Source: Bacteroidetes bacterium UBA6221 (lineage in GTDB: Bacteria; Bacteroidota; Bacteroidia; Chitinophagales; Chitinophagaceae). From it: 64,000 bases of DNA. Positions 8,488 through 16,670 of this stretch are shown here, piece by piece. The first letter of the stretch is position 1; each line of letters begins with the position of its first letter. The notes below the pieces were generated by a model. It did not search any database. It was not told where the DNA came from and saw nothing but the letters and a program-made list of their open reading frames with translations. The position numbers and the translations under genes were made by a program. The stretch is taken from positions 179,878 to 243,877 of the forward strand of contig DISB01000010.1 in NCBI GenBank assembly GCA_002421685.1, written 5' to 3'.

Positions 8488-11106
8488 ATGCTTACCGCCA
8501 ACCAGATAAGGCAACAGTTTTTAGATTTCTTCAAAGGGAAAGGGCACGCTATCGTCCCCTCGGCGCCCATAGTGGTGAAGAACGACCCCACATTGTTATT
8601 TACCAATGCAGGTATGAACCAGTTTAAAGACTACTTCCTGGGCAACAAACCGGCCCCTGAGCCCCGCGTGGCCGATACGCAGAAATGCCTGCGTGTAAGC
8701 GGCAAGCACAACGACCTGGAAGAAGTAGGCGTGGATACCTACCACCACACCATGTTCGAGATGCTGGGCAACTGGAGTTTCGGCGACTATTTTAAAGAAG
8801 AAGCTATTGCCTGGAGCTGGGAACTGCTGACGGAAGTATATAAGCTGGATAAAAACAGGTTGTACGTAACCGTGTTTGAAGGGGATGAAAAAGACGGCTT
8901 ACCTAAGGACAACGATGCATACAACTACTGGAAGAAATGGATAACCGAAGACCGCATACTGCTGGGCAATAAGAAAGACAACTTCTGGGAGATGGGCGAC
9001 ACCGGCCCCTGCGGCCCCTGCAGCGAAATACATGTGGACTGCCGCCCCGATAGCGAGCGGGCAACAGTAGATGGCAAAACACTGGTAAACGCCGACCACC
9101 CGCAGGTGATAGAGATATGGAACAACGTGTTCATGGAGTTCAACCGCATGAAAGACGGCAGCCTGGTGAAACTGCCCGCACAGCATGTGGACACAGGTAT
9201 GGGATTAGAAAGGCTGGTGCGCGTATTGCAGGGCAAAAGCAGCAACTACGATACCGACCTGTTTACCGGCACTATAGCGGCGGTAGAGCAGATAACCGGC
9301 AGGAAATACGGCAATACAGACAGCAAAGAAGACATCGCTTTCCGTGTAATAGCAGACCATATACGCGCCATATCCTTCACCATAGCCGACGGGCAACTAC
9401 CGAGCAACACAGGTGCGGGTTATGTCATCCGCCGCATACTGCGCAGGGCGGTGCGGTACTACTATTCTTACCTCGATTATAAGCAACCCCTGCTTAACCA
9501 GCTGATACCCCAATTGGGCAGGCAGTTTGAAAATGTATTTCCCGAGCTGCACAAGCAGGAAGACCTGGTGACCCGTGTGGTGAAGGAAGAGGAGGAAGCG
9601 TTTTTGAGAACACTGGATAAGGGCCTGAAGAAAGTGGATGAAATCACAAGTTCATCTGCCAATACCACCATACCGGGCGCGGTGGCTTTTGAACTCAACG
9701 ATACTTACGGTTTCCCCATAGACCTGACGGAACTGATAGCCCGCGAAAAAGGCTGGACGGTTGACCTGGCAGGCTTTGAAGCCGAGCTGCAAAAACAAAA
9801 AGACCGTAGCCGTGCAGCCACAGCTTTAGATACTGAGGACTGGGTAATAGTGAACGAAGGTACGCAAGTGGATTTTGTAGGCTACGACAGCCTGGAGGCC
9901 AAAGCACAGGTACTGCGCTACCGCAAGGTGACGGCAAAAGGTAAAGAGTCTTACCAACTGGTGCTGGACAAAACTCCTTTCTATGCCGAAAGTGGCGGCC
10001 AGGTAGGCGACAGGGGCGAACTGACTGTTGGCGGTGAAAAAATTTATATCACCGATACAAAGAAAGAAAACGACCTCATTATACATTTCACTGCCAAGAT
10101 ACCTGCATCATTGCAGGGCGAGGTAATGGCTAAGGTGAACGAAAGCACCCGCCGCAATACCGAGATACACCACAGCGCTACCCACCTGCTGCATGCAGCG
10201 CTCCGTACGGTACTGGGCACACATGTAGCGCAAAAAGGTTCGTTGGTCAACGAAGAGCACCTGCGTTTCGACTTCTCGCACTTTGCTAAAGTGACTGACG
10301 AAGAACTGGTGCAAATTGAAGCCATGGTGAATGAGAAAATCAGGCAGAACCACCCTGTGGTCATTAAAGAAATGCCTAAGGACGATGCCGTGAAGATGGG
10401 CGCTATGGCACTGTTTGGCGAAAAGTATGCCGATGTGGTGCGCGTAGTGGTGACAGACCCCAACTACTCCATAGAGCTGTGCGGTGGTACGCATGTAGGC
10501 AGTACGGGGCAACTGGGCTTCTTCAAAATAAAACACGAAACAGCAGTGGCAGCCGGTGTACGCCGCATAGAAGCGGTAAGCGGTAAAGCTGCTGAAGAAT
10601 ATATCAACGAAAATCTTTCCTTGCTCGCCCAACTGAAAGAAGCGCTGAAAAACACCAAAGACCCTGTAAAGGCTATAGAAAAACTCTACGAAGAAAAAGC
10701 GCAGGTAGAAAAACATGCCGAGGTACTGGAGGCCCGCCAACTGGTAGGCATACGCAACGAAATATTACAGAAAGATGAAGTGGTGGGTGATGTAACTTTC
10801 ATTGCGGATATAGTGGAAGTATCCTCGGCCGATGCACTGAAAAAACTCTGTTTCGACATCAAACACCATGTAAACGACCACGTGGTGGTGCTCTGCAGCA
10901 ATATAGGCGGCAAACCTTTCGTAGCCATAGGCATAGATGAAAAAGTGGTGGCGGCCAAAGGGTTGGATGCCAACAATATCATCAAGCAGCAGGTGGCCCC
11001 GCTCATCAAAGGCGGCGGCGGCGGACAGAAGACCCTGGCTACTGCAGGCGGCCAGGATGCGAGCCAATTGCAGGCTGTAATTGATGCGGTGAAGAAATTA
11101 TTGTAA
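8488..11106 (+). CDS. alaS: Alanine--tRNA ligase
   Basis: The enzyme attaches alanine to tRNA(Ala) using ATP in the cytoplasm. The 872-residue length is normal for bacterial AlaRS. The class II catalytic domain is at the N-terminus (FLDFFKGKGH, LLFTNAGMNQFKDYFLG, RVADTQKCLRV, TGMGLERL). The editing domain follows with its zinc ligands HSATH (about 562-566) and CGGTH (about 665-669). The C-terminal DHHA1/C-Ala region ends with the glycine-rich GGGGGQKTLATAGG. The start is the first ATG and agrees with the family N-terminus. It is followed after 20 bases by hicBA, which may be read from the same transcript. The alaS promoter element is at 8457-8464. Nothing is missing or odd in the protein. Confidence 0.97.
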   Translation: MLTANQIRQQFLDFFKGKGHAIVPSAPIVVKNDPTLLFTNAGMNQFKDYFLGNKPAPEPRVADTQKCLRVSGKHNDLEEVGVDTYHHTMFEMLGNWSFGDYFKEEAIAWSWELLTEVYKLDKNRLYVTVFEGDEKDGLPKDNDAYNYWKKWITEDRILLGNKKDNFWEMGDTGPCGPCSEIHVDCRPDSERATVDGKTLVNADHPQVIEIWNNVFMEFNRMKDGSLVKLPAQHVDTGMGLERLVRVLQGKSSNYDTDLFTGTIAAVEQITGRKYGNTDSKEDIAFRVIADHIRAISFTIADGQLPSNTGAGYVIRRILRRAVRYYYSYLDYKQPLLNQLIPQLGRQFENVFPELHKQEDLVTRVVKEEEEAFLRTLDKGLKKVDEITSSSANTTIPGAVAFELNDTYGFPIDLTELIAREKGWTVDLAGFEAELQKQKDRSRAATALDTEDWVIVNEGTQVDFVGYDSLEAKAQVLRYRKVTAKGKESYQLVLDKTPFYAESGGQVGDRGELTVGGEKIYITDTKKENDLIIHFTAKIPASLQGEVMAKVNESTRRNTEIHHSATHLLHAALRTVLGTHVAQKGSLVNEEHLRFDFSHFAKVTDEELVQIEAMVNEKIRQNHPVVIKEMPKDDAVKMGAMALFGEKYADVVRVVVTDPNYSIELCGGTHVGSTGQLGFFKIKHETAVAAGVRRIEAVSGKAAEEYINENLSLLAQLKEALKNTKDPVKAIEKLYEEKAQVEKHAEVLEARQLVGIRNEILQKDEVVGDVTFIADIVEVSSADALKKLCFDIKHHVNDHVVVLCSNIGGKPFVAIGIDEKVVAAKGLDANNIIKQQVAPLIKGGGGGQKTLATAGGQDASQLQAVIDAVKKLL

Positions 11107-11126
11107 TTTTATACAAATGGGTGTAT

Positions 11127-11348
11127 ATGAAATCTTATGATTTTACAGTAGTTATAGAAAAAGATGAGGACGGGAGTTACCTGGCTATATGCCCTGCACT
11201 ACAGGGCTGTTATGCCGAAGGCAGTACGCAGGAAGAAGCCCTCGAAATGATAAAGGACGCTATTAAACTGCATATAGAAGACAGGTTGGACAAAGGAGAA
11301 CCTCTGTACGAGGAAGTTTTTTCATCCAGGCTCAAAATAGCTGTATGA
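11127..11348 (+). CDS. hicB: HicB-family antitoxin
   Basis: This is a 73-residue protein with the HicB / UPF0150 partial RNase H-like fold: YDFTVVIEKDEDGSYLAICPALQGCYAEGSTQEEAL is the typical core (seen in pieces at residues 4-38). Family members bind and neutralise HicA and often repress their own promoter. The ATG at 11127 is preferred over an in-frame GTG six bases upstream. Its stop overlaps the HicA start by four bases (ATGA), so the two are translationally coupled. The order antitoxin then toxin is the reverse of E. coli hicAB. The protein has no obvious C-terminal DNA-binding extension, so autoregulation is uncertain. Confidence 0.88.
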   Translation: MKSYDFTVVIEKDEDGSYLAICPALQGCYAEGSTQEEALEMIKDAIKLHIEDRLDKGEPLYEEVFSSRLKIAV

Positions 11349-11572
11349 GCCCCCGGCAGCCCGTCGTTAATGCAAAACAGATAATCAAAGTCCTTGAAAA
11401 GAAAGGCTTTGTATTTTCAAGGCAGAGCGGTAGTCATGCTGTCTATATTAATCCGGACGGGCTACGTACCACCGTCCCTATTCACGGAAAAAAGGATTTG
11501 GGCAGGAGTTTGTTAAGGCAGATAATGAAGGACGCAAATATCAGTTTTGATGAATTGAATGACTTGCTTTAG
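11345..11572 (+). CDS. hicA: HicA-family mRNA interferase toxin
   Basis: The 75-residue protein has a HicA / YcfA double-stranded RNA-binding-like fold: a leading helix (AKQIIKVLEKKGF), then SRQSGSHAVYINPDG with the catalytic histidine at residue 31, then TTVPIHGKKDLGRSLLRQI and a closing helix. Family members cut mRNA and halt growth unless bound by HicB. The start overlaps the hicB stop (ATGA). The pair sits between alaS and dnaN, two essential genes, an unusual place that could simply reflect random insertion. No flanking repeats or integrase are visible. Confidence 0.9.
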   Translation: MSPRQPVVNAKQIIKVLEKKGFVFSRQSGSHAVYINPDGLRTTVPIHGKKDLGRSLLRQIMKDANISFDELNDLL

Positions 11573-11642
11573 GGTCCTGACACCCTTATCCACGCTCTTA
11601 GCCGAAATATCCACAGCCGGGTTTAAAAGTGAGCGAAACAAC

Positions 11643-11650
11643 TATCTTTG
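11643..11650 (+). promoter_or_regulatory. dnaN promoter, -7 element TATCTTTG
   Basis: TATCTTTG matches TAnnTTTG and lies 27 bases before the dnaN ATG. A weak TTT at 11622-11624 is the best -33 candidate. Confidence 0.5.
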
Positions 11651-11677
11651 TTTGGAGCAAAACCATATTAGAAAAAG

Positions 11678-12799
11678 ATGCGATTCATTGTTACTTCCAC
11701 GGCGTTATTGAAGAACCTGCAACAGATAAGCGGGGTGATCAGCACCAACACGGTGTTGTCGGTATTAGAAGATTTTCTGTTCGAACTGAAGGGCAATACC
11801 CTCACGCTCACCGCTACCGACCTGGAAACAATGATGCGCGTACAGATGGACGTGAACGATGCGCAGGGCGAAGGCCGTATCTGTATTCCGTCGAAAATAC
11901 TGACCGAATACCTGAAGAACCTGCCCGAGCAACCCATTACTTTCAACGTCAACGATAAGGACCTGTCTATTGAGATGTCCAGCGACGTAGGTAAATACAA
12001 GATAGGCGGCGAAAAGGCGGATGACTTCCCCAAAGAGCCGGCTCCTGGCAATACGACTAATTTCAATATTGCGTCAATAGCGGTTATAGAGAGCATCAAC
12101 AAAACACTGTTCGCTGTAAGCAACGATACCCTGCGCCCCGCTATGACGGGTGTGTACTTCGAGCTGGCCAAGAACAGCCTCACCTTTGTATCTACCGATG
12201 CGCATAGGCTGGTAAAGCTGAGCCGTACAGATATCAATTGCCCTAAAGAAGAAGGTTTCATCGTGCCAAAGAAGCCGTTGCAACAGTTGCGCGGCACACT
12301 GCCTGCCGATGATACCCAACTGGAACTGTCGTACAACAGCAGCCACCTGTTTGTAAAGAGCGATAAGCTGAGCATGAGTTGTCGACTGATAGACGCCCGC
12401 TTCCCCGACTATAAAGCGGTAGTGCCTACGGACAATCCGTACAAGCTCACCATCAACCGTAACGACTTTATCAGCGCCCTGAAGCGTGTAAGTATATTTG
12501 CCAATAAAACAACCAACCAGGTGGTTTTAGATATCAACGGCAACTCCGTTACCATCAGCGCGCAGGATATAGACTTCTCTTACGAGGGTAAGGAAACGCT
12601 GACCTGCCAGTACAAAGGCGAGGATATGAAGATAGCCTTCAACGCCAAGCTGATGATAGAAATGCTGGGCAATATGGATGGCGACGATATACAGCTCGAC
12701 CTGAGCACACCCACGCGTGCCGGCATCATCCGCCCAATGGAAAAGGTAGAGAATGAAGACCTCCTGATGTTGCTGATGCCACTGATGGTAGGCGTATAA
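11678..12799 (+). CDS. dnaN: DNA polymerase III beta subunit (sliding clamp)
   Basis: DnaN forms the ring-shaped dimer that holds the replicative polymerase on DNA. At 373 residues it has the usual bacterial length and the three clamp domains: an N-terminal MRFIVTSTALLKNLQQISGVI, central segments such as LRPAMTGVYFEL and STDAHRL, and the typical C-terminal part with IDARFPDY, a conserved landmark of domain 3, ending LMLLMPLMVGV. The start is the first ATG after the promoter element. It does not sit beside dnaA here; instead it stands alone, with its own promoter and a strong terminator shared with the convergent response regulator gene. Confidence 0.97.
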   Translation: MRFIVTSTALLKNLQQISGVISTNTVLSVLEDFLFELKGNTLTLTATDLETMMRVQMDVNDAQGEGRICIPSKILTEYLKNLPEQPITFNVNDKDLSIEMSSDVGKYKIGGEKADDFPKEPAPGNTTNFNIASIAVIESINKTLFAVSNDTLRPAMTGVYFELAKNSLTFVSTDAHRLVKLSRTDINCPKEEGFIVPKKPLQQLRGTLPADDTQLELSYNSSHLFVKSDKLSMSCRLIDARFPDYKAVVPTDNPYKLTINRNDFISALKRVSIFANKTTNQVVLDINGNSVTISAQDIDFSYEGKETLTCQYKGEDMKIAFNAKLMIEMLGNMDGDDIQLDLSTPTRAGIIRPMEKVENEDLLMLLMPLMVGV

Positions 12800-12824
12800 T
12801 ATTTACTTCGATACTGACCAATAG

Positions 12825-12852
12825 AAAAAGGGGTGCAAACGCATCCCTTTTT
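12825..12852. terminator. Bidirectional intrinsic terminator between dnaN and the response regulator
   Basis: AAAAAGGGGTGC (12825-12836) pairs with GCATCCCTTTTT (12841-12852) around a four-base loop, with one G-T pair. Runs of A and T on the two arms allow use in both directions by the convergent genes. Confidence 0.85.
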
Positions 12853-12885
12853 CTTGTTGAGTACTACTCCGTTAGATATTGAACT

Positions 12886-14049
12886 TTACTTCCCTAATAT
12901 ATACAGCTCCACATCTTTCTTGGTTATCTTTTTATCGCTGAAGATGATGAGGCGTTCTACGGCGTTGCGCAGCTCGCGGATGTTGCCGGTCCAGTTGTGC
13001 TTTTGCATAGCGTCCAGCGCGGCTTTTTCTATATCCTTCTTTCCCTGGTTATATTCGTTGCTGATGCCTTCTATGAAATGCTCCACCAGTTCGGGTATGT
13101 CTTCGGCACGCTCGTTCAGCGTGGGCACCTGTATGATCACCACACCCAGCCTGTGGTACAGGTCCAGCCTGAACTTCTTCTCCTCCACCTCCTGCATCAG
13201 GTCTTTGTTGGTAGCGGCTATAACACGCACATCTACTTTTATCTCTTTGTCTCCGCCTACGCGGGTTATCTTGCTCTCTTGCAGGGCGCGCAATACTTTG
13301 GCCTGTGCGTCCAGGCTCATATCGCCTATCTCATCCAGGAACAGTGTACCACCCTTAGCCTGTTCAAACTTGCCTATGCGTTGTTTGATGGCGGAAGTAA
13401 AGGAACCTTTCTCGTGGCCAAACAGTTCACTCTCTATCAGTTCAGACGGTATGGCGGCGCAGTTCACTTCTATCATCGGTCCGTTGGCGCGTGGGCTTAG
13501 TTCGTGTATGTTGCGGGCCACCAGTTCTTTACCTACGCCGTTGGCACCCGTTATCAGCACGCGTGCATCGGTAGCTGCTACTTTGGCTATGGTATCATGT
13601 ATATGCTTCATAGCGGCTGAGCTGCCTATCATCTCCGCCGTGCGGGATATACGTTTGCGCAGTTGTTTGGTTTCCGTCACCAGGGAGCCCCTGTCCATAG
13701 CATTGCGTATGGTTATCAGCAGACGGTTCAGGTCGGGTGGTTTGGATATAAAATCGAACGCTCCTTTTTTCACTGCATCCACGGCGGTTTCTATATTCCC
13801 GTGGCCGGATATCACTACGAAGGGCACATCCGGTTTTAGTTCTTTCACTTGCTCCAATACTTCTATGCCGTCCATCTTGGGCATCTTCACATCGCACAGT
13901 ATGCAGTTGTAGTCTTTGGCTTTTATCATCTCCAGGCCTTCAGCACCATCTGCCGCCTCTTCCACTTCAAAACCCTCAAAGGAAAGAATGTCTTTAAGCG
14001 TATTACGTATTGCCCTTTCGTCGTCTATTACCAATATAGTTTGTGCCAT
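12886..14049 (-). CDS. NtrC-like response regulator with AAA+ domain, lacking a DNA-binding domain
   Basis: The protein is a two-component regulator of the sigma-54 activator type. The receiver domain (about 1-120) has the acidic pair D9/D10, phosphoacceptor D53 in CDVKMPKMDG and K103. The AAA+ domain has a Walker A of GANGVGKE (168-175), Walker B GGTLFLDE (233-240) and the arginine-finger region DLYHRL. The loop that contacts sigma-54 normally reads GAFTGA but here is GSFTSA (215-220). The protein stops at residue 387, just after the helical lid (NWTGNIRELRNAVERLI), so the usual C-terminal Fis helix-turn-helix is absent. It may act without binding DNA itself or through a partner. It sits seven bases downstream of a MORN-repeat gene, in the same operon; no sensor kinase is nearby. 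Confidence 0.9.
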   Translation of the reverse strand: MAQTILVIDDERAIRNTLKDILSFEGFEVEEAADGAEGLEMIKAKDYNCILCDVKMPKMDGIEVLEQVKELKPDVPFVVISGHGNIETAVDAVKKGAFDFISKPPDLNRLLITIRNAMDRGSLVTETKQLRKRISRTAEMIGSSAAMKHIHDTIAKVAATDARVLITGANGVGKELVARNIHELSPRANGPMIEVNCAAIPSELIESELFGHEKGSFTSAIKQRIGKFEQAKGGTLFLDEIGDMSLDAQAKVLRALQESKITRVGGDKEIKVDVRVIAATNKDLMQEVEEKKFRLDLYHRLGVVIIQVPTLNERAEDIPELVEHFIEGISNEYNQGKKDIEKAALDAMQKHNWTGNIRELRNAVERLIIFSDKKITKKDVELYILGK

Positions 14050-14056
14050 GTATTGT

Positions 14057-14797
14057 TTAGTATTTTACGGTCTTTGTCAGTTTGCCCAGTTCATCGTATT
14101 CTTTCCACTCACCTATCTTTACGTCGTTGATGTACATGCCCTCGGCTTTTATCTTTTCATTAGGGTAAAACTCTTTCCATAATCCTGTTTTTGCTCCGGC
14201 TTTGTACTCACCGCTTTCCGTCACATACCCCTGCTCTGAATATACCGAACATTTCCCCTCCTTAACATCCGCATTATAGGTATATTCTACGGCTCTGTTA
14301 CCATTGGGATAATACCAGGTAGTAATTCCATCACGTTGGTCGTCTTTGTAATTACCCGTTTCCTGCGGCATGGCTGTTTCATAGTTTTTTCGGTACGGCC
14401 CGTTTCTTTTGCCATTGGTATAGTTTTCTTCCAGCAGTATCGGCCCCAGGTGTTTGTACTCTCTGCGCGGGCCATGCAGCTTATCATTCTTATAATGCTC
14501 AATAAGGTGCAGCGCCCCGTCCGCGTCTATCTCCATATACAGCCCATGCTTTTTCCCTGCACGGTAGCTGGTCATGCTTTTAGCGTATTTGCTTGGCCAG
14601 TATTCGCTCCACACACCTTCGCGCTTGCTTTTATACAGGTTCCCCTCCAGTATCACATCCTTATTGGCAATAACTATGACCTGTATAAACTCCCATCCTC
14701 CCGGTTCTTTGGTTATCACCGTATCCAGTTCCTTAGCTCCTGCCTTCGCTGCTAAGGCTAAGAATATCAATGCTGTAAAGAGGTATGCCCTGCTCAT
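14057..14797 (-). CDS. Exported MORN-repeat protein
   Basis: The 246-residue protein has a signal peptide (MSRAYLFTALIFLALAAKAGA) and then a series of MORN_2-type repeats of about 22 residues, each with the pattern G-x-W/Y-x-x-Y/F-x-x-G (for example KREGVWSEYWPS, KHGLYMEIDADG, KRNGPYRKNYE, QRDGITTWYYPNG, KTGLWKEFYPN, KIGEWKEYDELG). Many such Bacteroidota proteins are labelled YwqK-family antitoxin, but that function is not supported by anything here. It is likely periplasmic or outer-membrane associated. It is the first gene of a two-gene operon with the response regulator (seven-base gap), which suggests, but does not prove, a linked role. Confidence 0.8.
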   Translation of the reverse strand: MSRAYLFTALIFLALAAKAGAKELDTVITKEPGGWEFIQVIVIANKDVILEGNLYKSKREGVWSEYWPSKYAKSMTSYRAGKKHGLYMEIDADGALHLIEHYKNDKLHGPRREYKHLGPILLEENYTNGKRNGPYRKNYETAMPQETGNYKDDQRDGITTWYYPNGNRAVEYTYNADVKEGKCSVYSEQGYVTESGEYKAGAKTGLWKEFYPNEKIKAEGMYINDVKIGEWKEYDELGKLTKTVKY

Positions 14798-14932
14798 TAC
14801 TGTTCGTATCTGTTTTGGGGCAAATTAGCGATTTATATTTTTTAACCTCAATGGCAGGGCAACTATTAACATTATCAATGGTTGTATAAGCCGGCAGATT
14901 AGTTGCAGGATATATTAATCTGTACCTTTGTA

Positions 14933-14940
14933 TGATAATT
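14933..14940 (+). promoter_or_regulatory. pirin gene promoter, -7 element TACCTTTG
   Basis: TACCTTTG matches TAnnTTTG, 41 bases before the pirin ATG. A TTG at 14903-14905 is further away than usual (27 bases). Confidence 0.45.
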
Positions 14941-14981
14941 GATGTAGCTACAATTATTAACTAACAATCAAAGGATAAACA

Positions 14982-15701
14982 ATGGCAAATACAATATTTC
15001 ATGCAGCAGATACACGCGGGCATGCAAACCACGGATGGCTCAACGCGCATCATTCATTCAGCTTTGCAGGCTACCACGATCCATCGCGTATACACTTTGG
15101 CGCACTGCGCGTACTCAACGACGATATAGTGGCGCCCGGTATGGGCTTTGGCAAGCACCCGCATGACAACATGGAAATCATCACCATAGTGCTGGACGGT
15201 GCCCTGGAGCACAAAGACAGCATGGGCCATACACAAGCCATTCATCCTGACGAGGTGCAGGTGATGAGCGCAGGTACAGGTGTGTTCCATAGCGAGTACA
15301 ACCACAACAAGGACAAAGCCGTCAACCTGCTGCAGACATGGATATTCCCCAATAAAAAGAATGTGCAGCCCCGCTACGACCAGCGTGTGTTTCCTGCCGC
15401 CGAAAGGCTAAACCAATGGCAGGCCATAGTATCGCCGATGGGCAATGAAGACCCTGGCATGAAGATACACCAGGATGCCTGGATATACCGTAGCACGATA
15501 GAAGCGGGCCAGAGCCTGGACTATAACCTGCACTCAACCGGCAACGGTGTGTACCTGTTTGTTATAGACGGCAGCGCCACTACAGAGGGACAGGAACTGA
15601 ACAAGCGGGACGCAATCGGCATCAGCGAAACAGGTAAAATAAACGTAGCAGCAAAGGCAGATGCGGAAGTAGTATTATTTGAAGTGCCGATGGAGTGGTA
15701 A
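14982..15701 (+). CDS. Pirin family protein (YhhW-like cupin)
   Basis: The 239-residue protein belongs to the bicupin pirin family, close in layout to E. coli YhhW, which has quercetin 2,3-dioxygenase activity in vitro. The metal ligands of the first cupin are visible as H59, H61 (FGKHPHDNMEI), H103 and E105 (GVFHSEYN). The N-terminal SFSFAGYHDPSRIHFG and the LQTWIFP motif are typical. The second cupin is degenerate, as usual. The protein is cytoplasmic; the natural substrate is unknown. It is followed by a small Fe-S protein gene 42 bases later and a Nudix gene, probably one transcript. Confidence 0.9.
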   Translation: MANTIFHAADTRGHANHGWLNAHHSFSFAGYHDPSRIHFGALRVLNDDIVAPGMGFGKHPHDNMEIITIVLDGALEHKDSMGHTQAIHPDEVQVMSAGTGVFHSEYNHNKDKAVNLLQTWIFPNKKNVQPRYDQRVFPAAERLNQWQAIVSPMGNEDPGMKIHQDAWIYRSTIEAGQSLDYNLHSTGNGVYLFVIDGSATTEGQELNKRDAIGISETGKINVAAKADAEVVLFEVPMEW

Positions 15702-15743
15702 TAACCAGGAACTGTTGTAACTTAACCAATATCACAGAGGATT

Positions 15744-15980
15744 ATGGATGTGAATAACATTACGAAGAAGTACAGCAACGGTGAAATTACAGTTGTCTGG
15801 AAGTCAGGGTTGTGTATACATTCCAAAAAATGCTGGACAGGTCTGCCGGAAGTTTTTGATCCCCGCGTGCGGCCCTGGATAAGACCGGAAGGGGCCGGCA
15901 CTGATGCTATTATTGCTCAGGTGGATAAATGCCCTTCGGGTGCATTGAGTTGGTTCAGGAACGAAGACAGTGACGAGTAA
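15744..15980 (+). CDS. Small divergent 4Fe-4S protein (Fer4_19 family)
   Basis: The 78-residue protein matches the Fer4_19 type of ferredoxin-like protein: ITVVWKSGLCIHSKKCWTGLPEVF, seen around residues 15-38, then RPWIRPEG and the closing CPSGALSWF. Cys residues are at about 23, 29 and 62; the family replaces the other classical ligand positions, so the cluster type is uncertain. E. coli YjdI is a relative. The role is likely electron transfer or iron-sulfur handling, not known in detail. The stop codon TAA is followed directly by the TTG that opens the Nudix gene frame, implying translational coupling. Confidence 0.8.
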   Translation: MDVNNITKKYSNGEITVVWKSGLCIHSKKCWTGLPEVFDPRVRPWIRPEGAGTDAIIAQVDKCPSGALSWFRNEDSDE

Positions 15981-16628
15981 TTGCAATACACAGATATCAT
16001 AGAGCAATTGAAACTAAGGTTGATGCAACCTTTGCCCGGACCGGCGGCCCAAAACAAGATGGCCAGCCGGGTAAGGCCGTTACCGTCTGAATTACCCGAA
16101 GACGCCCGCGAGAGTGCTGTGCTGGCATTGCTCTTTCCGCTGGAAGAGGAACTGAACCTGATGCTGATAAAGCGTGTGGAAGATGGCAAACCCCACAGCG
16201 GGCAGATAAGCTTCCCCGGTGGCAGGCGTGACCCTGAAGACGAAAGCCTGCAGGTAACCGCCCTCAGGGAAACATTTGAAGAAGTGGGCATCCCCTCGTC
16301 CTCAATAGAAATATTGGGCAAGCTCTCGCAATTGTATATCCCTGTCAGCAATTCCAACGTACACCCCTTTGTTGGCTATATGCACAGCATTACAGAGAGC
16401 CAGATAAACAAGGCCGAAGTGCAGTATATACTGGAGGTGCCGGTAAAAGAATTGTTGAGGCCTGAAAGAAAAATAATAAAGGAGATACGGCCTTCTGCCT
16501 TCCCGGATATAGTCATCAGCGCTCCTTCTTACGAGCTGGACGAAAAGCATGTGATCTGGGGCGCTACGGCCATGATGATAGCCGAGCTGGAAGAGGTTTT
16601 GAAATTTCGGGATTTTTCGTTCTATTAA
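15981..16628 (+). CDS. Nudix hydrolase, CoA pyrophosphatase type
   Basis: The protein has the CoA-diphosphatase signature LIKRVEDGKPHSGQISFPGG immediately followed by the Nudix box (GGRRDPEDES ... ALRETFEEVG). Relatives such as NudL/YeaB and human NUDT7 split CoA into 3',5'-ADP and phosphopantetheine. The frame opens with TTG at 15981, directly after the upstream stop; the first ATG is at 16023. Either start keeps the catalytic domain, and the TTG is favoured by its coupling position and because residues before the ATG (DIIEQLKLRL) look like a normal helix of the family. Length 215 is typical. It is cytoplasmic. Confidence 0.88.
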   Translation: MQYTDIIEQLKLRLMQPLPGPAAQNKMASRVRPLPSELPEDARESAVLALLFPLEEELNLMLIKRVEDGKPHSGQISFPGGRRDPEDESLQVTALRETFEEVGIPSSSIEILGKLSQLYIPVSNSNVHPFVGYMHSITESQINKAEVQYILEVPVKELLRPERKIIKEIRPSAFPDIVISAPSYELDEKHVIWGATAMMIAELEEVLKFRDFSFY

Positions 16629-16670
16629 CCGCAGGATATCATTAAATTGCCGTACATAAAAAAATCAAGT

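Noticed and set aside
12833..13912. 359-codon plus-strand frame
   Set aside because: Antisense to the response regulator; serine-rich shadow peptide without domains.
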